Shown here piece after piece: positions 9,210 to 18,616 of a stretch of DNA of 64,000 bases. The stretch comes from [Flavobacterium] thermophilum (GTDB taxonomy: Bacteria > Bacillota > Bacilli > Bacillales > Anoxybacillaceae). Position numbers and translations under genes: made by a program. The stretch lies in assembly GCA_900450595.1 (NCBI GenBank), contig UGGS01000002.1:434001-498000 (forward strand), written 5' to 3'. The notes under the pieces are model-generated. The model did no database searches. It was given only the letters and a program-made list of their open reading frames with translations, and was not told the origin of the DNA. Position 1 is the stretch's first letter. The number at the start of each line of letters is the position of its first letter.

Positions 9210-9465
9210 ATTGAATTATGAGCACGAGCACGGCTATCCTTCTTTTAGAAATGAAATTGCAAAGGTTCTACAAGATAAATACAATATGGATTTTTCAAAG
9301 GCAAAAGAAATAGTTTGGGATCCAAAAATTATAAATAAAATCACCGAAGATATTGAATGGGCTCAACATATGGGACCAAATTTTTGGGCAAAATATATTT
9401 ATGAGGAATATGAAAGTGTTTTTCCCAAAAGAGTAAAAAATTTAGAACTACAGGTATCGAATTAA
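9163..9465 (+). CDS. Small partner of the DUF3990 protein (unknown family)
   Basis: 100 residues, start ATG 9163 with AAGGTGG about 9 bp upstream inside the DUF3990 gene, so translation is coupled. Charged and largely helical by composition; no signal peptide or membrane segment; motif WAQHMGPNFWAKYIYEEYE. I do not recognise the family. Position and overlap suggest an antitoxin or immunity partner, though neither order nor sequence proves it. Confidence 0.65.
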   Translation: MINNKRTMTREQLRNKLNYEHEHGYPSFRNEIAKVLQDKYNMDFSKAKEIVWDPKIINKITEDIEWAQHMGPNFWAKYIYEEYESVFPKRVKNLELQVSN

Positions 9466-9508
9466 GCTTTTAGCAAGAGATTATGCTAAAAGCTTAATTC
9501 TTTTCTTT
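9460..9508 (+). terminator. Terminator of the DUF3990 pair
   Basis: A 16-bp stem, AATTAAGCTTTTAGCA / TGCTAAAAGCTTAATT, with an 8-base loop and then CTTTTCTTTG. It starts at the stop codon of the small partner gene. Confidence 0.85.
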
Positions 9509-9868
9509 GTCACATATTACCAGAAACATCAAGCACCTATTTATTACTTTAAAAAATAATTTATGCATCTTTGGTAACAATACTTCCATAATGTTTAGAA
9601 TTGACACACCAATAAAATAATTTATCTAACACCTCCCTGTTCTTATAGTCTAAATCCGTACATACAACCGTATTACCCCCTTTCACCCTATCCCCTATCA
9701 CCTTTCCAAAAGAAGAAACCGAACATAAGATCAGGTAAAACCCTGATCACGCTCGGCTTCTTGGACATTTTTTATTTTCCCAGGACGGGATTTATTTTAC
9801 GGTGATATAGAAAAGAACATTGCTTTGAGAACAGAAAGAACATTGCCATTGCATACATAAATCTGTAA
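9509..9868. other. Intergenic between terminator and JAMM remnant
   Basis: No supported gene. Around 9713-9757 an imperfect hairpin (GATCAGG/CCTGATC inside CCGA/TCGG) with a distant T run may be another weak terminator. Confidence 0.5.
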
Positions 9869-10124
9869 TCAAATAATTTTACAGTTTACTTCTTTTAAAA
9901 TCCTCTTTTGTGTATAGTTATACACTTTAAAATTTTTTGGTGAAAAATGATTAAAAATTACTGTTATTAGAGAAAACCTAATATCTTCAGGCAAATATGA
10001 AGCCAAAGTTTGAGCTGCTTTATAGTCTGTAGGACTAGGCAAAAGGTTACTGGACAAGTGAGTATGCCAATCACCAAGATAATAGAGACTGTTATTCGAA
10101 ACTTTGTTTAAATAATTACAATAA
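9869..10124 (-). pseudogene. JAMM/MPN metallopeptidase, 5' end removed by an IS
   Basis: The surviving C-terminal ~85 codons contain YLGDWHTHLSSNLLPSPTD, which is the full JAMM zinc motif HxHx7SxxD, followed by TLASYLPEDIRFSLITVIF and a short tail. The upstream Glu-containing half is gone because IS701-like copy A starts at 10125. Codons beyond that point come from the IS. Stand-alone JAMM peptidases of this size occur next to E1/E2-like genes in bacterial defence operons such as CBASS type II (Cap3). That link is inference, since no E1/E2 gene survives here. Confidence 0.75.
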
Positions 10125-11486
10125 CTGTAGATGAGCAAATTCACTAACATAAATTTACATCCATACAAAAAAGGAGACATGAACCCGATTCCTTGATTAG
10201 AATAGATGTGTCACCAAACCATTCTCAAGGAGGTTCATGTCTCATGAATAGACTACCACATCACCAAGGAATCGACAAGTTTTTCGCAATGTTGGGGCTG
10301 CCCTTTATTTCTCTAAGCCGGTCATGAAGCATCTCATTCATATTATCGATGCGCTGACAACGAAAGGATTTGCGGGAACCTTGACCGATCTGCATCACGA
10401 GAGCTTTCATCCCAACCATCGAACGACACTGAGCCATTTTTTCACGAAAAGCCCTTGGGATGAAGAAATCTTGCTTCGCAAACTCCAGCAGTGGATGCTT
10501 CGTCATGTGGAACGAACGGCCAAGCGAGAGAATCACCCCATTTTTGTTTCGATCGATGATACGATCTGCCGAAAAACGAAGCCTTCGTCACAGGCGAAAC
10601 ACGCTATTGAAGGGTGTAATTGGCATTATTCTCACGCGGACAAAAAGTCGATTTGGGGACACTCTCTCGTCTGGCTCATGGTTCATACGATGACGCAAGC
10701 CTTTCCCTTTGCGTTTCGCCTCTACGACAAGGCGGATGGGAAAAGCAAGGGTCAATGGGCCATCGAGATGCTTTCTTCTTTGGATGTGCACGGTTCTGTT
10801 TATGTGCTGATGGATTCTTGGTACCCATCGAAAACACTCGTGGAAGCCTGCCTGAAAAAAGGATTCCACGTCATTGCGATGCTCAAGACGAATCGGGTTC
10901 TCTATCCAAAAGGCATTGCGATCCAAGCCAAGCAGTTTGCACGCTACATCGAACCGGAAGACACCCATCTCGTCACGGTGGGAGAAGAGCGTTATCGCGT
11001 GTATCGCTACGAGGGAGCGCTGAAAGGTCTCGATGATGCCGTTGTGTTGTTGGCTTGGAAAGCCGATCAGCCGATGACACCTGAACATCTTCACTGCGTC
11101 TTGAGCACCGACCGGGAGCTAAGCGATGAAGAGATCTTGCGCTACTATGCCCAGCGTTGGTCGATCGAATGCTTTTTTCGACAAGCGAAAGACCAGCTGA
11201 AGCTCGATGGGTACCGCGTTCGTCAACGTCGGGCGGTGAAACGGTATTGGATCTTGGTGCAACTCGCTTATGTGTACAGTATGGTCGAATCCAACAGCGA
11301 TTTCTCTACCGGGCTTGACTTCCTTCGAAAGAAGAAAGGACATAGCCTCGTGGAGTTTATTTACGATGCAGCGAAACAAGATATTCCCATTGATGTCGTT
11401 AAAAAACAGCTTCATGTGGCATAAGGGGTACCCCGTTTGTCTCTTTTTACATGGTAATTATTGTAATGAAAATTGCTCAACTACAG
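10125..11486 (+). mobile_element. IS4-superfamily (IS701-like) element, copy A
   Basis: 1362 bp with ends CTGTAGATGAGCA and its inverted copy (TGCTCAACTACAG, one mismatch). It is closely related to copy B at 17250-18616. The flanking octamers differ (TACAATAA left, TTACTAAG right), so no target duplication remains; one flank has been replaced or deleted. Confidence 0.88.
10244..11424 (+). pseudogene. IS701-like transposase, frameshifted near the start
   Basis: By alignment with the intact copy B the native start is ATG 10244. One base is missing at about 10295-10320, so the frame runs into TGA. A 366-codon frame continues from ATG 10324 with VSIDDTICRKTKPSS (catalytic Asp region), WHYSHADKKSIWGHSLVWLM, VYVLMDSWYPSK and RWSIECFFRQAKDQLKLDGYR. 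It is probably inactive unless the internal start yields a working protein. Confidence 0.82.
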
Positions 11487-11781
11487 TTACTAAGACTTAA
11501 CTATTCTCCTGTACCCCACTTTTCAATTCAGATTTTCATAGCCTCTGAACAAAACATTTCACCCCATTTTCTCTACCTATAATAAGTTAAATCTACATTT
11601 GTAATCTTAATAATATGGCTGTACAGATATATTCCCGTTACAAGATTGGAATGTATGCTTTTTCATACTAGTGATATCCACCTTTTATAATTTAACGCTT
11701 TCTTAAAAAGTATTATTTTGATAGTATTTACTTAACCACATACTACACACTATTCCAGTTTCAAACTAGGAATGGGGTGTA
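11487..11781. other. Intergenic upstream of the integrase
   Basis: 295 bp AT-rich. It holds the integrase ribosome site (AATGGGGTG). No excisionase-like frame is seen on either strand. Confidence 0.5.
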
Positions 11782-12933
11782 ATGATGAACTTTGACAAGT
11801 TAATTAAAGAAAAGAAAAAAGGATTTTATTTTCGAATTGATGTAGGGAAAGATCCAGTTACCGGTAAGAGAAAGCAAGCAAGTTTCGGACCGTTTCGTAC
11901 AAAGACTGAAACGAAGAAAGAACTTCTTAAAATTAAAAACCAAGTCGATGATGGAAGTTATTTTAAAGAAAGTACAGAAGATTTTTCAATGTTCATGGAG
12001 CGGTGGTTTAACACCTCTTATAAAAGAACAGTAGAAATAACTACCGCAAAAAGCAGGGAATATGTAATCAGAAATCATATTATGAAATATTTCCAACATA
12101 AAAAAATTAATGAAATTACAACATTTGATATTGACAGTTTCTATGTAGACAAGTTAGACAACGGGTATTCAGGCGCATATATCCGACAAATGCATAATCT
12201 GCTCAATCAAGCATTTGATCAAGCGGTAAAATGGTCATTGGTTAAAGTGAACCCTGTAAAGAATGCTAAACCGCCCAAAGTGAAAAGTGAAGAAAAAATT
12301 ACATGGACAGTGGATGAGGTAAATCGATTTCTGAATCTGATTAAAGATAGCTCTATGGAGATCCCTTACCTTCTTGCGATTTTTACAGGAATGCGACGTG
12401 GAGAAGTTTTAGGACTAAAATGGGATGACGTGGATTTTGAGAATAAGAAAATCCGCATCAAGCGCAGCTTATGCTTTGTCTCAGGCAAAGGATTAATTTT
12501 TAAAGAGCCTAAAACAAAAAAATCGAAAAGACAAATTTCAATTTCTCAACATGTTGTAAATGTATTAAAGAAACATAAACAAAAACAAGAATTTCAGAAG
12601 GAGAAATTGGGTACTCAATACCAAGACAACAATTTAATTGTCTGCACTGACGACGGAAAACCTCTTGATCCACGAAACTTGTTACGACAATTTTATCGCT
12701 TGATCGAAGAAGCAAACGTACCGCGTATAAGCTTCCATGATTTGCGGCATACACATGCAACCATCTTAATGCAGCAAGGCGAAAATCCAAAAGTGGTTAG
12801 CGAGCGCTTGGGGCATTCCCGCGTCGGTATAACTTTAGATTTATACTCACATGTCAGTGATGATTTACAAGAACAAGCGGCAGAGAAATTTGAAAATGCC
12901 CTTCTTAAAACAGAGTCAAAAACCTTTAGTTAA
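11782..12933 (+). CDS. int: Tyrosine recombinase (phage/ICE integrase)
   Basis: 383 residues; ATG 11782 or 11785 follow GGGGTG. Domain order: N-terminal AP2-like arm-binding domain (KKKGFYFRIDVGKDPVTGKRKQ), SAM-like core-binding domain (about 60-160), catalytic domain. Catalytic residues seen: Arg in TGMRRGEVLGLKW, Lys in TKKSKRQI, HDLRHTHA, LGHSRVG, and the nucleophile in LDLYSHV. It is full length and apparently intact. A 3' tRNA-Val fragment lies 115 bp beyond its stop, the usual place for the attachment site, so this enzyme very likely mobilised an element at a tRNA-Val gene. Little else of such an element is recognisable next to it. Confidence 0.93.
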   Translation: MMNFDKLIKEKKKGFYFRIDVGKDPVTGKRKQASFGPFRTKTETKKELLKIKNQVDDGSYFKESTEDFSMFMERWFNTSYKRTVEITTAKSREYVIRNHIMKYFQHKKINEITTFDIDSFYVDKLDNGYSGAYIRQMHNLLNQAFDQAVKWSLVKVNPVKNAKPPKVKSEEKITWTVDEVNRFLNLIKDSSMEIPYLLAIFTGMRRGEVLGLKWDDVDFENKKIRIKRSLCFVSGKGLIFKEPKTKKSKRQISISQHVVNVLKKHKQKQEFQKEKLGTQYQDNNLIVCTDDGKPLDPRNLLRQFYRLIEEANVPRISFHDLRHTHATILMQQGENPKVVSERLGHSRVGITLDLYSHVSDDLQEQAAEKFENALLKTESKTFS

Positions 12934-13048
12934 CTAAAGGTGCAAGTTTTGTGCAAGTTTTTAAATCACGGAGATTTTAACACAATTGCCAATAAAACGA
13001 AAAAGCTTGAAACCCTTGATACACAAGGATTTCAAGCCTCTCACTTTA

Positions 13049-13096
13049 GTGATTCCGACTGGGCTCGAACCAGCGACCTCCACCCTGTCAAGGTGA
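13049..13096 (-). repeat. tRNA-Val(GAC) 3'-half fragment, probable att core
   Basis: The minus strand reads as anticodon stem-loop CACC-TTGACAG-GGTGG, variable loop, T-arm CTGGTTCGAGCCCAG and acceptor strand TCGGAATCA. The 5' half of a tRNA does not follow. A 45-48 bp 3'-half copy beside an integrase is the classical signature of attL/attR/attP. It is not identical to the intact tRNA-Val at 44128-44202, so it derives from another tRNA-Val gene. Confidence 0.8.
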
Positions 13097-13328
13097 AACA
13101 GTTGATTTTCTGAATTTTATTGGAGAAAGATAAGACCTTTAACATTTGAAAAACGTTGATATATCAAGGTTTTGCTAATTTAAAAATTCGCTAGGTTGTA
13201 CCGAATTTATCGAACGGCACCATTTTGGGCACCAAACTCGGCACCACTTATGGCACCAACAAAAAGTCCTCTAAAGGTTGACGTGACAGGCTTCCTGGCA
13301 ATATTAAAATTGAAAGAGGGCGTTTAAG

Positions 13329-13605
13329 ATGAGCGATAGCATCGGAGATACGTTATTGAAATATATGATCAAGCCAGATAGAAGATGAAAAGAAGTTTAT
13401 CAAAGAACAAAAGGAACATGTGATATTCTTGACCGACTCTATTGTAAAAAGTCTAGAAGAGATTAAGCATCATAATAATACAATAGAGGAAAAAGATATT
13501 ATTCCTGATTACAATTTTATGCTTATTCAAAATAAACTACAAAGTCTAATTAATGCTTTACAAGAAATCAATTTTGGGAAAAGACGTATAAAGAAAATAT
13601 CATGA
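13329..13605 (+). pseudogene. Short remnant frames, possible small gene
   Basis: ATG 13329 after AGAGGGCG opens only 19 codons. In a second frame, GTG 13420 (AAAGGA upstream) gives 61 residues, FLTDSIVKSLEEIKHHNNT and on, with a helical charged composition. Together they look like a broken small gene followed by a good terminator at 13654-13697. Family unknown. Confidence 0.35.
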
Positions 13606-13653
13606 TGAAATGTGCAAATTGAATACCTTTTTGGAAGATGGAGAATAAACTGT

Positions 13654-13697
13654 TAAAGCCGCTCATGTTATTTGAGCGGCTTTATAGTTTTTTGTTA
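13654..13697 (+). terminator. Rho-independent terminator
   Basis: AAAGCCGCTCA / TGAGCGGCTTT, a stem of 11 bp around TGTTATT, then TATAGTTTTTTG. Confidence 0.8.
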
Positions 13698-14216
13698 TAA
13701 CAATATTGACCGTAAACCTCCGATAACTTTAAAAAAGTCGTATCAGCTGAATCTTTTAGTGCTTAAACATTTTATTTAGAAAAATTTCAATATTGATTAA
13801 TTATTTCTTTTCTTAATAATTTTTGAATATCCTCAATACCATAACCAGCATCTCGGTTAAACCTATAAGAATAGGCAACCTTAATTATTACAATTGCTAT
13901 TTCTTCTGCATTTGTATTTGCAAGATAGCTTTTATCCCAAATATCTTTATATTGATTTAATACACTTTGATAATCATCTGGTTTTTCAAATATAATATTT
14001 TCTTGGTTATCATTACATAAATAATTTAATTCCCCACTAAATAATATCTTATATTTTTCGAAAAGATCTTGGAAATTGAATAAGAGCAAAAATTCTAAAA
14101 ACGAAAAATTAGCGAAGGATGTATGGTCAGTTAAAGCCCCCACTTTATTTGCCTCTACTAAATAATCCCCAAGTTTTAAAAGCCATTCTTTTGCAATATC
14201 GACTTTCTTTTTTCTA

Positions 14217-15413
14217 TATACATGCTCATTGAAAAGTTAACCTTCGCATAAGCGGTGCCCACTCTGGTTATACTGCTCCTAATGAAAAACATGGAAAAGG
14301 AGCGGAATTCTGCATGAAACGTCTCAAAATCACCAACGATCACGGATGGACACCTCGGACACTTCGCAAACAGGAACGGAAAATCAAAAACACCCTTCTT
14401 CGCCAACGTGTGATGGCCGTCCGCCTGGTCATGGAAGGCTATTTGGGCAAAGAGGTGGCCTCCATGGTCAACGTGTGCCGACAAACCGTTTCCCATTATG
14501 TGTCGCTGTTCAACGAAGGCGGTCTGGAGCTCTTGCTTCATCGGGATTTCGCCCCTGGGCGGGAGCCGTTTCTCACGGAAGAACAGCAAGAAAAGATCAA
14601 ACAGCTTGTATTGACCACCACTCCCGCGGAACTGGGCTGGGACGTCGCTTCGGCGTGGAACACCAAACTCCTGCAATCCTATGTCGCAAAGCAATTCGGT
14701 GTTTCCATTTCCCGCGAAGCGTTGCGAAAACTCCTGCACCGCAAAGGGCTGTCGTGGACACGACCGACGTACACACTGGCGAAAGGAAATCCGGATGAGC
14801 AAAAGCAATTTGAAAAACAAATGGATCTGATAAAAAAAAACTTGATCACCAAGGAGACAGAAGATGCTGTTCTTCTGTACATCGATGAAACCCATATCCG
14901 CTCTTACCATGTCTTGCGGTCCACATGGTCGGAAGTCGGCCGCCAAAAACAAGTGCCGACGTTTGGCCATCATGCCCACGTATCGCTGTTTGGCGCGGTC
15001 AACGTCCATGATGGTGAAACGGTGCTTCATCAAACAACTGCCGCCAATGCTGCGACGTTCTTGGATTTCTTGAGAATGCTCAAAGAGCGCTATCCAGACC
15101 GTCTCATGGTCTTGGTGTTGGATAACGCCCGCATTCACCATGCCAAGATGGTCAAGGAGTTTTTGCGGGAAGAAGGGCAGTGTTTTCACTTTATTTACCT
15201 TCCTCCCTATTCGCCACAGCTGAACCCGATCGAACGCTTATGGAAATGGCTGAAAGATACGGTGATTGCCAATGTATTTCACAAGGATCGCAACGATATC
15301 ATTCAAGCCATTACTCGGTTTGTCAACTACATCCACGAACGTCCGGAGGAAGTGCTGCAGCGCTTAGGGTGTGCAGGATGACTGAGAAGTTAACTCTTCA
15401 TGTTGCATGTATA
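14217..15413 (+). mobile_element. IS630-family element, intact
   Basis: 1197 bp with extended inverted ends TATACATGC..CAT..GAAAAGTTAAC and TATACATGC..CATGAAGAGTTAAC (reverse). It is flanked by the TA duplication at 14215-14216 and 15414-15415. Taking out the element plus one TA restores a continuous reading frame in the host gene, which fixes the boundaries. Confidence 0.92.
14314..15381 (+). CDS. IS630-family DDE transposase
   Basis: 355 residues, complete. N-terminal helix-turn-helix region (GKEVASMVNVCRQTVSHYVS), then the RNase-H-like DDE core: LLYIDETHIRSY (Asp1), LMVLVLDNARIHHAK (Asp2) and YSPQLNPIERLWKWLK (Glu3). Start ATG 14314 follows AAGGAGCGG. The gene is GC-rich against its AT-rich surroundings, which marks a recent arrival. 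It lies antisense within the interrupted nuclease-like gene. Confidence 0.95.
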   Translation: MKRLKITNDHGWTPRTLRKQERKIKNTLLRQRVMAVRLVMEGYLGKEVASMVNVCRQTVSHYVSLFNEGGLELLLHRDFAPGREPFLTEEQQEKIKQLVLTTTPAELGWDVASAWNTKLLQSYVAKQFGVSISREALRKLLHRKGLSWTRPTYTLAKGNPDEQKQFEKQMDLIKKNLITKETEDAVLLYIDETHIRSYHVLRSTWSEVGRQKQVPTFGHHAHVSLFGAVNVHDGETVLHQTTAANAATFLDFLRMLKERYPDRLMVLVLDNARIHHAKMVKEFLREEGQCFHFIYLPPYSPQLNPIERLWKWLKDTVIANVFHKDRNDIIQAITRFVNYIHERPEEVLQRLGCAG

Positions 15414-15720
15414 TAAAAAGTAGTAATAAAAACCCAGAAAAAGTATCAATTGTATTTAATTCTTCAAAATCAGCCATCACGTTTCTTCCTAGATTAGTTG
15501 TTGAGAACCACAAGTCATCAAAAGCTTTATTTACATGACCAAAAATATCATTATCATTTGAATAATTATAGAAACCCTTTGCGCTTTTTACTAAATTTTC
15601 CAAACCAAATATTCTCTTAACCTCTTTAAACTCGGTTGATATAGAACCAATTAGTTGATGACTAATTACCATTAAATCTCCAAAATCAGATAGAGAAAAA
15701 TATGGTTCATCACCACAACG

Positions 15721-15830
15721 TGTACTTGACAAGCAAGGCTTTTTCTCGTGTCACCATGTAGGAAAATCGTTGATTTACTGATTTTCCTTATGCATGTAAG
15801 CAAGACATGATCTGAAACAGTCAAGTACAA
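15721..15830. repeat. MITE-like insert with 10-bp inverted ends
   Basis: TGTACTTGAC at 15721-15730 and GTCAAGTACA at 15820-15829 are perfect inverted repeats around about 90 bp with no coding capacity. The insert lies between two halves of one reading frame. Its removal joins AAAAGT directly to CGTTGT (or via a shared GTTGT) in frame. It looks like a small non-autonomous element whose parent is not in this window. Confidence 0.65.
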
Positions 15831-16588
15831 CTTTTGGTGAAGATCCAAAAATATTGTTTTAATCTTTCAGTTTGGTCAAATAAAGCAATTGAAATCTCTA
15901 AGACACAAAACTTATAAAATTTAAAATAGTCCCTTTCCTCGTCCGTTTTAGCACCTTTTATAAATTTGTCCAACCTTGTAATAACATCACTTATAAACCA
16001 ATTTTTAAAGGTTTCATGACGATAATGTTTCGAGGTTTGCAACGAATCAATTATATAATTATCTAAATCATTAACATCCGAAATTCGTTTTTTGATTTTA
16101 GCCATCAATGCTTGATACTCATACCATAGCTCCTCTTCAAACAATACATCTTCTGCATCATTATCAATTATTTCCTTTACTAATCCTGTTAAATCTATAA
16201 TACTAATATCCCAACCAAATTTATCTTTGTAAAATTTTATTAGAGAATCAATTGGTTTATCAGCATATATATTTATTTGTCCATTAAGTAATATAACCCC
16301 CTTCTTTTGAATTTCATCTTCTTTTATTCTAGGATCATCAAGTCGACAAGTGAACATTTTCATGATTTGGTGAGCCACATCAACATCCCATTTCTTAGTA
16401 TCAATATCCCCCACCTTAACTTGATACATATTTAGCTGTTTACCAGTTAATTCAATAATATCCCTACCAAATTCAATTGGACTATGTATTAATTTAATAT
16501 AGTCTGGATTTAACTTTTTTCGCATTTTTAAATAAATCCTTCTAAGTTCAGTCTCATCTACCGATTTTAAATAATCTTCAATCCACAT

Positions 16589-17249
16589 AGTGTACCCCTC
16601 TTTTATTTAAAAAATTCTTCTATCAAAATCTCTTTACAATCCTAAAATCTAATTAAAATACAAAGGAATAGTATTTTCTATGCGGTATTTTCTTATTTTA
16701 ATCCTCATTAAAGTTAATTTATTTTGTCTTACCTTAATTACAGTTACATTATAAGGAAAATTATGTATATTTATCAATACGTTTGAGTTTCTACCTCGTT
16801 CAGACACCAAAATATAATAGAAAAAGGAGAGAAAACTCACATTTGCTCATAATAAAATTTCTAAATAGCGTTTCCTAAAATTAAAAACCTCATTTCCTTG
16901 TGATGCAACCCATCTTAGTTGATTGCCAATACCTGAATATATAAAAATTTATTATCCTTTTCCTGATCTTTCTATTTCCCATTCAACATGTCAACATCTG
17001 TTTTGGGAAGTATGTACTACCCTTTCAATTGTTATCACATTATTGAAAGCTCTCATTAAAGCTGTAACAAAAAATAATCCCTTGGTTACTAAACCAAAGG
17101 AAACAAATTTACTTAAACTCTTTTATTGATTTATAACATTTGAACAATTTTTTGAAATGCTCCTAACTTTATACTCTATTTTCACTGACGTTTCAGTATC
17201 ATAAAAGAAAAAATCACCTTCCGACAACCTACATTATTAACTTATTGTA
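16589..17249. other. Intergenic, 660 bp, no gene supported
   Basis: AT-rich. Short frames on both strands lack ribosome sites and convincing composition. It should carry the promoter of the leftward nuclease-like gene; no consensus is obvious. Confidence 0.5.
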
Positions 17250-18616
17250 CTGTAGATGAGCAAATTCACTGACATAAATTGACAACTAAACAAAAAAGGA
17301 GACATGAACCGGACTCCTTGGGTAAAATAGATGTGTTCAAAACCCATTCACACAAGGAGGTTCATGTCTCATGAATAGATTAGCACATCACCAAGGAATC
17401 CACAAGTTTTTCTTCACGCTGGGGTTGACGCTGCAGCTTTCCAAACCGGTCATCAAGCATCTCATTCATATTGTCGATGCCTTGACCACCAAGGGATTCT
17501 CGGGAACATTGACTGATATTCATTACTGGAGCTTTCATCCGAATCATCGAACGACGCTCAGTCACTTTTTCACGAAAAGCCCTTGGAACGAGGAAAGGCT
17601 GCTTGGGAAGCTTCAAGAGTGGATCCTTTCCCAGGTCGAACGACTGGCCAAACGGAAGAATCAACCCCTTTTTGTTTCGATTGATGATACGATTTGCCAA
17701 AAAACAAAGCCTTCGTCACGGGCTGCGCACGCCATTCAAGGGTGCGACTGGCACTACTCGCATAAAGATCATCAATCGGTCTGGGGGCATTCGCTCGTTT
17801 GGCTGATGGTGCACACCTTCACGCAGGCGTTCCCATTTGCGTTCCGCCTGTATGACAAGAAAGCGGGAAAAAGCAAGATCGACCTGGCGATCGAGATGCT
17901 TTCCTCGCTCAAGGTGAAGCGGGCTCAGCCGGTGTATGTGCTCATGGATTCGTGGTATCCGTCCAAAAAGCTCATCGAAGCCTGTCTGAAACAGGGATTC
18001 CATGTCATCGCGATGCTCAAGACGAACCGGATTCTCTACCCGAAAGGCATCGCCATCCAAGCCAAGCAGTTTGCCCGCTATATCGAGTCCAAAGACACCC
18101 GCCTCGTCACGGTGGGGCAGGAGCGTTATCGCGTGTATCGCTATGAGGGGGCCATCCATGGCCTCGATGACGCGGTGGTGCTGCTGGCTTGGAAGGCGGA
18201 TCAGCCGATGGCGCCGGAACATCTTCATTGCATCTTGAGCACCGACCGGGAACTCGGGGACGAAGACATCTTGCGTTACTACGCCCAGCGCTGGACGATC
18301 GAGTGCTTTTTCCGGCAGGCGAAAGATCAACTGAAGCTGGATGGATACCGCGTTCGCCACATTCGGGCGGTGAAACGGTATTGGGCGGTGGTGCTGTTGG
18401 CCTGCGTGTACAGCATCGCCGAATCCCGACAAAACCTCTCCACCGGGCTGGAGCTTCTTCGGTCGCGGAAAGACCACAGCGTCGTCGAGTTCATTTATGA
18501 CGCTGCAAAGCAAGATATTCCCATTGATGTGATCAAAAAACAGCTCCATGTCGCCTAAGGGGTACCCTGTTTGTCTCTCTATGGAAATTATTGTAATGAA
18601 AAATGCTCATCTACAG
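17250..18616 (+). mobile_element. IS4-superfamily (IS701-like) element, copy B
   Basis: 1367 bp, ends CTGTAGATGAGCA and its perfect inverted copy. It is flanked by the exact 8-bp duplication TTATTGTA at 17242-17249 and 18617-18624. It appears complete and recent. Confidence 0.93.
17371..18558 (+). CDS. IS701-like transposase, intact
   Basis: 395 residues; ATG 17371 follows AAGGAGG. Conserved blocks: LFVSIDDTICQKTKPSS (Asp1), WHYSHKDHQSVWGHSLVWLMVH, PVYVLMDSWYPSKKLIEA (Asp2 region), VLLAWKADQP, and RWTIECFFRQAKDQLKLDGYRV (Glu3). It is full length and in frame, unlike copy A at 10244-11424, which lost one base. It should supply transposase for both copies. Confidence 0.93.
   Translation: MNRLAHHQGIHKFFFTLGLTLQLSKPVIKHLIHIVDALTTKGFSGTLTDIHYWSFHPNHRTTLSHFFTKSPWNEERLLGKLQEWILSQVERLAKRKNQPLFVSIDDTICQKTKPSSRAAHAIQGCDWHYSHKDHQSVWGHSLVWLMVHTFTQAFPFAFRLYDKKAGKSKIDLAIEMLSSLKVKRAQPVYVLMDSWYPSKKLIEACLKQGFHVIAMLKTNRILYPKGIAIQAKQFARYIESKDTRLVTVGQERYRVYRYEGAIHGLDDAVVLLAWKADQPMAPEHLHCILSTDRELGDEDILRYYAQRWTIECFFRQAKDQLKLDGYRVRHIRAVKRYWAVVLLACVYSIAESRQNLSTGLELLRSRKDHSVVEFIYDAAKQDIPIDVIKKQLHVA

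Larger units (their letters stand above)
13787..16588 (-). pseudogene. PD-(D/E)XK-like nuclease protein split by IS630 and a MITE
   Basis: Three minus-strand segments (16588-15829, 15720-15416, 14214-13787) join in frame when the IS630 (TA duplication) and a ~108-bp inverted-repeat insert are removed. The restored protein is about 500 residues. ATG 16588 opens MWIEDYLKSVDETELRR. The N-terminal part has EFGRDIIEL..LNMYQVKVGD followed by KWDVDVAHQIMKMF, which resembles the GxDIxx...YQVKxGxI core of PD-(D/E)XK (Mrr-like) domains. The rest is helical and unrecognised: DLMVISHQLIGSI, WLLKLGDYLVEANKVGALTDHTSF, FEKYKILFSG. The island context suggests phage defence. Currently inactive unless the insertions leave. 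Confidence 0.7.

Noticed and set aside
9713..9757. Hairpin GATCAGG/CCTGATC as a riboswitch or terminator
   Set aside because: Stem imperfect, T run too far away, no gene directly up- or downstream that it could serve.
10125..10180. The JAMM gene starting inside the IS (frame opens at 10180)
   Set aside because: The first codons are IS end sequence; the natural gene was cut at 10125.
13049..13096. A functional tRNA gene
   Set aside because: Only the 3' half is present; sequence right of it does not form D-arm or 5' acceptor strand.
14215..15415. IS630 ending at the GTTAAC palindromes
   Set aside because: That boundary does not restore the host frame; ends at TATACATGC with TA duplication do.
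16923..17129. A 68-codon plus-strand frame in an intergenic gap
   Set aside because: No ribosome site, odd composition, and no similarity to anything I know; probably chance.
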